NCBI GenBank assembly: GCA_016287975.1
Contig: JAEEXV010000303.1
Span: 1-19,935 of the forward strand
Origin: Lentisphaeria bacterium
GTDB lineage: Bacteria; Verrucomicrobiota; Lentisphaeria; Oligosphaerales; Oligosphaeraceae
DNA length: 19,935 nt
Reading direction: 5' to 3'
How positions within the stretch are numbered: the stretch's first letter is position 1; the number at the start of each line of letters is the position of its first letter. Position numbers and translations under genes: made by a program. This document shows positions 1-5,589 of this stretch, piece by piece. The notes below the pieces were generated by a model. It was given only the letters and a program-made list of their open reading frames with translations. It was not told the DNA's origin and did not search any database.

Positions 1-562
1 AGTGCGCGCCCAGGGCGTGGAGCACCTGCAGGGCGCTCTTGCCGACGATGCCGCCGCCGAGGATGACTACGTTCATGCCAGGCGCGCCCGCGAGGCCGCC
101 GACGAACTTGCCCTTGCCGCCGTTGGTGGTGAGCATCGACTCCAGCCCGAAAAGCGCGCCCTGCTTGCCCGCCGCCTCGCAGTTGGGCGAGCCGTAGCGG
201 TGGCAGTCCTCCGCCGTGAAGGCGATGCATTTGCTCTTCAGCAATGCGTCCACCTCGGCGGGGTGCGCGGCGGGATGGATGCAGGTGAAGACGATCTGGT
301 TTTCGCGGATGAGGCCGTACTCGCACGGCTCGAACTCCTTCACCTTGGTGACGAATCCGGCGCGCGCGTAGATCTCCTCCATGGTGCCGACCAGCTCCGC
401 GCCCGCCTTTTCGTATGCCGCGTCGGAAAAGCCGCAGCGCTCGCCCGCCCCCCTCTGCACCAGCGCCTGGTGCCCGTCCGCGACAATCGTGGCGATCTCG
501 CCTGGAGTGGCGATCGTGCGGTATTCGCCGTTCTTGATGTCCTTCAAAAGTCCGAAAACCAT
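1..562 (-). CDS. ald: Alanine dehydrogenase, N-terminal part (3' end off window)
   Basis: Reading leftward from an ATG at 562-560, the translation begins MVFGLLKDIKNGEYR and continues with typical alanine dehydrogenase/PNT N-terminal-domain features. These include a GAGERCGFSD stretch near residue 40 and a KVKE motif near residue 75, a lysine-containing substrate-site motif in this family. The Rossmann dinucleotide loop VVILGGGIVG begins near residue 166. The family converts L-alanine plus NAD+ to pyruvate, ammonia and NADH in the cytoplasm. About 187 residues of a usual ~370 are present; the catalytic C-terminal half lies off the left edge. The start is supported by a strong Shine-Dalgarno sequence, AAGGAGA on the minus strand at 574-568, six bases from the ATG. 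It is divergent from the ketosynthase. A soluble transhydrogenase-like or lysine-pathway relative is possible but less likely. Confidence 0.85.
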   Translation of the reverse strand, partial: MVFGLLKDIKNGEYRTIATPGEIATIVADGHQALVQRGAGERCGFSDAAYEKAGAELVGTMEEIYARAGFVTKVKEFEPCEYGLIRENQIVFTCIHPAAHPAEVDALLKSKCIAFTAEDCHRYGSPNCEAAGKQGALFGLESMLTTNGGKGKFVGGLAGAPGMNVVILGGGIVGKSALQVLHALGAH

Positions 563-650
563 GGGGATCTCCTTCGTGGAAGTGTGGGCGGGGCCTGGAA
601 TGCTCGTTGCGGCGCGGCCGCGCGACAGCCCCCTGCCATGTCCGCTTGTC

Positions 651-678
651 AATGTAGCACGTCTTCCAAGACCAACAA
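651..678 (-). promoter_or_regulatory. Candidate promoter for alanine dehydrogenase
   Basis: On the minus strand TTGTTG (678-673) is followed after 16 bases by TACATT (656-651). This resembles a sigma70 -35/-10 pair and would give a leader of roughly 80 bases before the ATG at 562. The match is moderate and no other evidence is available. The 563-787 spacer otherwise holds no gene that I can see. Confidence 0.3.
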
Positions 679-753
679 CCCGCGCGGCGATTTTCCACGA
701 GGCCCCGCCGATGGTTTTTTGTCGCCGCCCGCCCCTTTCCCACGGCGAGGCGG

Positions 754-764
754 TTATATTACAG
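754..764 (+). promoter_or_regulatory. AT-rich -10-like element before the ketosynthase
   Basis: TTATATTACAG is a sharp AT-rich island in a GC-rich spacer, with TATATT at 755-760 lying 27 bases before the ATG at 788. No convincing -35 sits at the right distance. A very similar TTATATTCAG occurs before folC at 18474-18483, which supports a shared promoter-type element. The short distance to the start implies a short leader without a Shine-Dalgarno sequence. Confidence 0.35.
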
Positions 765-787
765 GAAAAACCATTTTCATTCCCCCT

Positions 788-2053
788 ATGAACAGCCGCC
801 TCCCCAAGCCCCCCCATGAACGCATCGTCATCACTGGTGTCGGCCTGACCGCCCCCAACGGCAACGGCCTCGCCGACTTCCGGCAAGGCCTCCTCAACGA
901 ACGGTCTGGCGTGCGCACCGTGGACATGCGCTATTTCGGCCCCGCCCCCGCAGGCCTCTGCGACTTCGACGCCCTGAAATACCAGAAGCGCCGCGACCTC
1001 CGCAACGGCACCCGCGCGGGCTCCATCGCCATCTACTGCACTGGCGAGGCCCTCGCGGACAGCGGGCTCGCCTGGAGCGACCTCGACCCCGCGCGCACTG
1101 GCGTCTTCCTCGGCATCACCGAACACGGAAACGCCGAAACCGAAAACGAAATCCACGAAATCAGCCAATATGGCTACGACACACGCTACTGGTCGCACCA
1201 CCACAACCCCCGCACCGTCGCCAACAACCCCGCAGGCGAGGTGACCGTGCGCTTCGGCATCACGGGCCCGCATTTCACCATCGGCGGCGCCTGCGCCGCA
1301 GGCAACCTCGGCCTCGTGCAGGGCGCCCAGCAGCTCCTCCTCGACGAAGTCGACTTCGCCTTCGCGGGCGGCGTCTCCGAAAGCCCCGCCACCTTCGGGA
1401 TCTTCGCCGCCTTCGCCGCCCAGAACGCCCTCGCGCGCCATGCGGACCCCGCCTTCGCCTCGCGGCCGTTCGACCTCGACCGCAACGGCATCGTCATCTC
1501 CGAGGGCGGCGCGGTCTTCACCCTCGAGCGCCTCGACCACGCCCGCGCCCGCAACGCCCGCATCTACGGCGAACTCGCAGGATGGTGCTACAACTCCGAC
1601 GCCACCGACGCCGTCCTCCCCAACTCCGAGCGCCAGGCCCAGTGCATCGCCGGGGCCCTGAAGCGCGCGGGGCTCGCCCCCGAGGAGATCTCCATCGTCA
1701 GCACCCACGCCACTGGCACCCGCGCAGGCGACGAAAAGGAGTGCACCGCCCTCCGCGCCGTCTTCGGCGACCACTGCCCGAACACCTGGTTCAACAACAC
1801 CAAGAGTTTCATCGGGCACTGCATGGGCGCCGCCGCCGCCCTGGAACTCGCGGGGAACCTCCCTGCCTTCCAGGACCATGTCGTCCACCCCACCATCCAC
1901 GTCGAGCACCTCGACCCCGCCTGCGCCCTCCCGAACCTGGCCCTCAACACGCCGTCCGAGATCCCGCAGGTGGACGCCATCCTGAACAACTCCTTCGGGA
2001 TGCTCGGCATCAACTGCGTCACCATCATCACCAAACTCCAGGAGCAAGCATGA
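788..2053 (+). CDS. Beta-ketoacyl-[ACP] synthase (KAS II / FabF-like)
   Basis: This 421-residue thiolase-fold condensing enzyme carries all the catalytic features of decarboxylating ketosynthases. The nucleophile is Cys169 in GGACAAGNLGL, His307 lies in THATGT, and Lys339 with His344 are in NTKSFIGH. It would extend an acyl chain held on an acyl carrier protein in the cytoplasm. The length is normal for FabF. The open frame continues upstream to the window edge, but homology begins at RIVITGVGLTAPNG (residues 12-25), so the ATG at 788 is the sensible start; there is no Shine-Dalgarno sequence. Its stop overlaps the start of the downstream carrier protein by four bases, so the two probably work as a pair. 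The missing malonyl transferase, reductase and dehydratase suggest a specialised acyl pathway rather than the core fatty-acid cluster. The substrate is unknown. Confidence 0.88.
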   Translation: MNSRLPKPPHERIVITGVGLTAPNGNGLADFRQGLLNERSGVRTVDMRYFGPAPAGLCDFDALKYQKRRDLRNGTRAGSIAIYCTGEALADSGLAWSDLDPARTGVFLGITEHGNAETENEIHEISQYGYDTRYWSHHHNPRTVANNPAGEVTVRFGITGPHFTIGGACAAGNLGLVQGAQQLLLDEVDFAFAGGVSESPATFGIFAAFAAQNALARHADPAFASRPFDLDRNGIVISEGGAVFTLERLDHARARNARIYGELAGWCYNSDATDAVLPNSERQAQCIAGALKRAGLAPEEISIVSTHATGTRAGDEKECTALRAVFGDHCPNTWFNNTKSFIGHCMGAAAALELAGNLPAFQDHVVHPTIHVEHLDPACALPNLALNTPSEIPQVDAILNNSFGMLGINCVTIITKLQEQA

Positions 2054-2295
2054 CCCGCGAAGAAATCCACGAGGCTGTCATCGACATCCTCACCGACATC
2101 AACCCCGACGTCGACTGGAAGGGCTTCGGCCTTGACGACAGCCTCAAGGGCACCCTCGAATCCATGGACTTCCTCGATGTCGTCATGGAACTGCGCAAGC
2201 GCTACAAGATCGAGGTCCCCGAGGCCGACTATGGCCGCCTCGCCACCATGAACGGCTGCATCGACTACATGGAACCCCATCTCAAGGACAAATAA
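2050..2295 (+). CDS. Acyl carrier protein
   Basis: An 81-residue acidic protein with the four-helix carrier-protein pattern. Ser38, in LESMDFLDVVMEL, is the expected 4'-phosphopantetheine attachment site; the usual DSL is replaced by ESM, as in many specialised carrier proteins. The recognition helix continues into RKRYKIEVPEADY. The ATG at 2050 overlaps the ketosynthase stop (ATGA) and is preceded by AGGAG at 2040-2044, inside the upstream gene. The longer open frame upstream is a shadow of the ketosynthase. The translational coupling suggests this is the dedicated partner of the adjacent condensing enzyme. It is probably not the housekeeping AcpP, whose motif is usually DSLD. Confidence 0.82.
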   Translation: MTREEIHEAVIDILTDINPDVDWKGFGLDDSLKGTLESMDFLDVVMELRKRYKIEVPEADYGRLATMNGCIDYMEPHLKDK

Positions 2296-2314
2296 CCCAC
2301 GGAGGACACCCCAG

Positions 2315-3007
2315 ATGCCAGGACTGCAGAATGTCAACGTGCCACCCCCGCAGCATGTCATGGTGCTCGGAGGACAGGGCTGGATCGGCCTCGTCAACCG
2401 CATGGGGGACGAGGCCACCATCGTCAACGCCGCCCGCGTCTCCTTCGGCAAGATGCGCAGCGAAATGGACGAGCGCGACGTCAAGCTGCTCAAGTATCTG
2501 CTGGACAACCAGCACACCTCGCCGCTCGAGCACATGACCTTCACCTTCCTCGTCCACTGCCCGCTATTCGTGCGCTCCCAGTGGCACCGCCACCGCACCT
2601 GGTCCTACAACGAAATCTCCCGACGCTATACCGAGGAGGATCTCGAGTTCTACGTCCCGCCTGAAATCCATGCGCAGGCCGACAACGACCGCCAGGCCTC
2701 CGTCGAGGCCCCGCCTACCCTCGACCAGGCCGCCGCGCGCCAGGCCATCGACGCCGCCAACCGCGCCGCCCTCCAGGTCTACGAGCAGCTCCTCGCCCAG
2801 GGCGTCTGCCGCGAGCAGGCCAGAGGCGTCCTCCCCCAGAATCTCATGACCACCTTCTGGGCCACCGTCGACCTCGGCAACCTCCTCAAGTTCATCGCCC
2901 TGCGCAGCAGCCCCCACGCCCAGTGGGAAATCCGCCAGTACTCCGACGCGATCAAGGAACTCCTCCGCCCCATCGTCCCACATGTCGCGCAATTGATGAA
3001 CTGGTGA
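2315..3007 (+). CDS. thyX: Flavin-dependent thymidylate synthase ThyX
   Basis: This 230-residue protein contains the ThyX signature RHRTWSYNEISRR at residues 92-104, the dUMP/FAD-binding motif of the family. A C-terminal AQWEIRQYSDAI segment carries the conserved arginine that contacts dUMP. The enzyme makes dTMP from dUMP using methylenetetrahydrofolate and NAD(P)H, with FAD as hydride carrier, usually as a homotetramer. The length fits the family. The start at 2315 is chosen from GGAGG at 2301-2305, nine bases upstream. It follows the carrier-protein gene by 19 bases and may be cotranscribed, although no functional link to fatty-acid chemistry is evident. The folate-linked gene folC is at the other end of the window. 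Confidence 0.95.
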   Translation: MPGLQNVNVPPPQHVMVLGGQGWIGLVNRMGDEATIVNAARVSFGKMRSEMDERDVKLLKYLLDNQHTSPLEHMTFTFLVHCPLFVRSQWHRHRTWSYNEISRRYTEEDLEFYVPPEIHAQADNDRQASVEAPPTLDQAAARQAIDAANRAALQVYEQLLAQGVCREQARGVLPQNLMTTFWATVDLGNLLKFIALRSSPHAQWEIRQYSDAIKELLRPIVPHVAQLMNW

Positions 3008-3010
3008 GGA

Positions 3011-3055
3011 AGGGATCAAAGGGATTCAAGGGATCAAAGGGATCAAAGGGATTTC
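3011..3055 (+). repeat. Five-unit 9-bp tandem repeat
   Basis: Five consecutive 9-base units start at 3011, 3020, 3029, 3038 and 3047. The consensus is AGGGATCAA; units 1, 3 and 4 match it exactly, while units 2 (AGGGATTCA) and 5 (AGGGATTTC) are degenerate. It begins four bases after the thyX stop and is purine-rich on this strand. No coding role is apparent. Confidence 0.9.
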
Positions 3056-3059
3056 CAAG

Positions 3060-3074
3060 CAAGGCGGGGCCTTG
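3060..3074 (+). other. Short perfect hairpin downstream of thyX
   Basis: CAAGGC and GCCTTG form a perfect 6-bp stem around GGG, just after the 9-bp repeat. There is no T-run, so a classical intrinsic terminator is doubtful. It may be an RNA-processing or attenuation structure, or chance. Confidence 0.35.
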
Positions 3075-3106
3075 GATGACCCAGGATCCATCGTTGCATC
3101 CACCCC

Positions 3107-5071
3107 ATGTCCACTGTCATTCTGGCCAATGGTGATTTCCCGCGCGCGTCGCGCCTGCGGGAGGCGCTGGCCGCCGCCGAGCACGTCGTCTGCTGCGACG
3201 GCGCGGCGGAGGCGCTGCTGGCCTCCAAGCTGCGCGTGCCGGATCTGGTCGTCGGCGATCTGGACAGCCTGCCCGAGAGCGTGCGCCGCGCCTGGCCGGA
3301 GCGCATCGTCTGCATCCCCGAACAGGAGACCAACGACCTCTCGAAGGCCTTCCGCGTCACCGTCGGACGCGGCTGGGTCGACGACATCCTGATCCTGGGC
3401 GCGACTGGCAAGCGGGACGACCACACCCTCGGCAACCTCTCGCTCCTCTTCGACTTCGCCCGCGAGACGCCGCGCGTGCGCCTCTGGACCGACTACGGCG
3501 CCTTCACCGCAGTCCCCGAGAGCGCCACCATCCCCTGCCGCCCTGGCCAGCAGGTCTCCATCTTCTCCGCCGACGCCTCGCAGCCCATCACCGCGCGCGG
3601 CCTCGCCTACCCCCTCCATAAACTCCGCCTGGAGCGCTGGTGGAACGGCACCTTGAACGAGGCCCTCGGCGACGCCTTCTCCCTCCAGTTTCCCGCTGGC
3701 ACGCCGCCGCTGCTCGTCTATTCGCCGTGGCCCGCGTGCGACGCGAAGTCGCCGCGCGCCGCCGCCTCCGCCCTCCCCTGGAACCACATCCACTTCTGCG
3801 GCTGCGGCGGGGTCGGCATGGCGGGCCTCGCCCAGATCGCCCTGGACGCGGGCGCCCGCGTCTCAGGCAGCGACCTTGTCGACTCCGCGCTGCTGCGGCG
3901 GCTGGGCGAACTCGGCGCGGAGGTGCATGTCGGACAGGATGCGCCGCTGCCCGCCGCCACCGAACTATTGGTCTACTCCTCCGCCGTGCCTTCCGACAAC
4001 CCCGAGCGCCAGGAGGCCGCGCGGCGAGGCATCCCGCAGTGCCGCAGAGGCGAGTTCCTCGCCCGCGTCGCGCCGCGCTTCCAGCGCGTCGTCGCCGTCG
4101 CGGGCTCCCACGGCAAGACCACGACCACCGCGATGCTCGCCCATATCCTCCGCGCCTGCGGGCGCACCCCTGGCTTCATGGTCGGCGGCGCCGTCAACGG
4201 CTGGGAACGAACCGCCGCCGCCGCCAGCTGGGACATCCTCGTCACCGAGGCCGACGAAAGCGACCGCACCCAGGAACTGCTCCTCCCCGACCTCGCCGTC
4301 ATCCTCAATGTCGACGACGACCACTCCTGGGCCATCGGCGGCACAGACGCCCTGGAAGGCTCCTTCGCCACCCTCGCCCGACACTCCCTCGCCACCCTGA
4401 CCTGGGACACGCCCGACCTCAGGCGCATCCTCCGCGACGCGACGCGGCTGCAGGCGCTCCCGACGGAGGCCGCCGACGCCGCCGACCTCTCCGCGCTCCC
4501 CGTCCCAGGACGCCACAACCGCGCCAACGCCGCCATCGCCGTCGCCGCCGCAGAACACCTCGGCGTCGCCCGTGACCGCGCCGTCGCCGCCCTCGCGACC
4601 TTCCCAGGCGTCCAGCGCCGCCTCACCTTGCACCGCGTCTCGCGGGACGGGCGCCATGTCGTCGTCGACGACTACGCCCACCATCCCACCGAACTCGCCG
4701 CGACCCTCGCCACCCTGCGCGAACAGTATCCCGGCCACGAGCTCACCGTCTATTTCCAGCCCCACCGCCCCGAGCGCCTCCTCCGCTATGGCGGGCGCTT
4801 CGCCGAACTCCTCGCGCGGCATGCCGCGCACACCGTCGTCGTCACCCCCTTCCTCGCGTGGGAGGACGCCATCGCCGACGCCGATCCGCGGCGCCTCGCC
4901 GACGCCGTCAACGCCCGCCGACCAGGCTCCGCCCGCACCGCCCCCTGCGACGGCGCCGCCCTCGCCGCCGAAATCCGCGCCCTCCTCGCAGCAGCCGCCG
5001 CCCCGCAGCTCGTCGCCGTCATCGGGGCGGGCGACATCATCTCCGTCATCCGACACCTGGAGCAGCCATGA
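3107..5071 (+). CDS. Thiamine pyrophosphokinase-MurC fusion protein
   Basis: One uninterrupted 654-residue frame joins two enzymes. Residues 1-206 are a thiamine pyrophosphokinase: CCDGAAEALL (29-38), PDLVVGDLDSL (45-55), TNDLSKAF (75-82) and ILGATGKRDDHTLGN (96-110). It would make thiamine diphosphate from thiamine and ATP. After a ~20-residue linker, residues ~227-654 are a Mur ligase of MurC type. They show HFCGCGGVGMAG (229-240), the ATP loop AGSHGKTTTT (332-341), EADESD (381-386), GRHNRANA (468-475) and DDYAHHPTE (521-529). MurC adds L-alanine to UDP-MurNAc in peptidoglycan synthesis. No in-frame ATG or GTG lies between the domains before the MurC nucleotide loop, so separate translation of a full MurC is unlikely. 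The ligase half is slightly short for MurC, and the acidic metal motif reads NVDDDH. There is no Shine-Dalgarno sequence before 3107. Mpl is a less likely alternative for the second half. Confidence 0.88.
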   Translation: MSTVILANGDFPRASRLREALAAAEHVVCCDGAAEALLASKLRVPDLVVGDLDSLPESVRRAWPERIVCIPEQETNDLSKAFRVTVGRGWVDDILILGATGKRDDHTLGNLSLLFDFARETPRVRLWTDYGAFTAVPESATIPCRPGQQVSIFSADASQPITARGLAYPLHKLRLERWWNGTLNEALGDAFSLQFPAGTPPLLVYSPWPACDAKSPRAAASALPWNHIHFCGCGGVGMAGLAQIALDAGARVSGSDLVDSALLRRLGELGAEVHVGQDAPLPAATELLVYSSAVPSDNPERQEAARRGIPQCRRGEFLARVAPRFQRVVAVAGSHGKTTTTAMLAHILRACGRTPGFMVGGAVNGWERTAAAASWDILVTEADESDRTQELLLPDLAVILNVDDDHSWAIGGTDALEGSFATLARHSLATLTWDTPDLRRILRDATRLQALPTEAADAADLSALPVPGRHNRANAAIAVAAAEHLGVARDRAVAALATFPGVQRRLTLHRVSRDGRHVVVDDYAHHPTELAATLATLREQYPGHELTVYFQPHRPERLLRYGGRFAELLARHAAHTVVVTPFLAWEDAIADADPRRLADAVNARRPGSARTAPCDGAALAAEIRALLAAAAAPQLVAVIGAGDIISVIRHLEQP

Positions 5072-5583
5072 ACAAGCGCACCGCCGTCGCCGCCGTCGCC
5101 ATCCTCCTGCTCGTCGCCGCAGGCGCCTGGTACTGGCACTACACCCACTCCGTCGAATACATCCTCCGCAAGGCCGTGGAGGGTCTCGCCCATACTGCCT
5201 CCAAGGAGGCGGGCGAGGGAAACATCGCCTCCGCCGCCAAGTTCACCCTGCTCGGCTCCTACCTCGCCCCCAAACTCGACATCCAGGTCGACAAGATCTT
5301 CAAGCAGGAGGGCATCTCCGCCGAAGACCTCGCCAGCCTCGCCTGGCGCGGCCGCACCTTCCTCGAATCCCTCTCCATCACTCCATACGACATCACCGTC
5401 ACCCCGAAGGACGACACCCATGCCGTCGCCGAATGCGAGGTGAAAGTCGAAGCCAAGTCCAAGGCGGGCGTCAACTTCCGCCCCGACCAGCTCTATCACC
5501 TGGAGTTCCAGTATGTCCTCGACGAAAAGAGCGGCGACTGGAAACTCGCCGGCATCCGCGAAACCCCCATCCTCCAACGTTAA
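5068..5583 (+). CDS. Membrane-anchored small protein, possible NTF2-like fold
   Basis: A 171-residue protein whose first ~25 residues are one hydrophobic helix after MNKR, with no clear signal-peptidase site, so probably an inner-membrane anchor with the rest outside the cytoplasm. The remainder has an alpha-helical start (EYILRKAVEGLAHTASKE) followed by alternating strands ending in a GDWKLAGIRE hairpin. That order resembles NTF2-like/SnoaL-like domains found as single proteins in planctomycete relatives. The fold assignment is by pattern only and no function is claimed. The ATG at 5068 overlaps the stop of the TPK-MurC gene by four bases and has GGAG at 5059-5062, so the two genes are translationally coupled. 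A role near the cell wall is conceivable but unproven. Confidence 0.75.
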   Translation: MNKRTAVAAVAILLLVAAGAWYWHYTHSVEYILRKAVEGLAHTASKEAGEGNIASAAKFTLLGSYLAPKLDIQVDKIFKQEGISAEDLASLAWRGRTFLESLSITPYDITVTPKDDTHAVAECEVKVEAKSKAGVNFRPDQLYHLEFQYVLDEKSGDWKLAGIRETPILQR

Positions 5584-5589
5584 CCAACC

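Noticed and set aside
2..787. Apparent 262-residue N-terminal extension of the ketosynthase
   Set aside because: It reads antisense through the alanine dehydrogenase gene and the promoter region; ketosynthase homology starts just after 788.
3008..3106. TPP riboswitch before the thiamine pyrophosphokinase-MurC gene
   Set aside because: The 99-base spacer holds a simple 9-bp repeat and one small hairpin; I see none of the conserved TPP-riboswitch core (such as CUGAGA).
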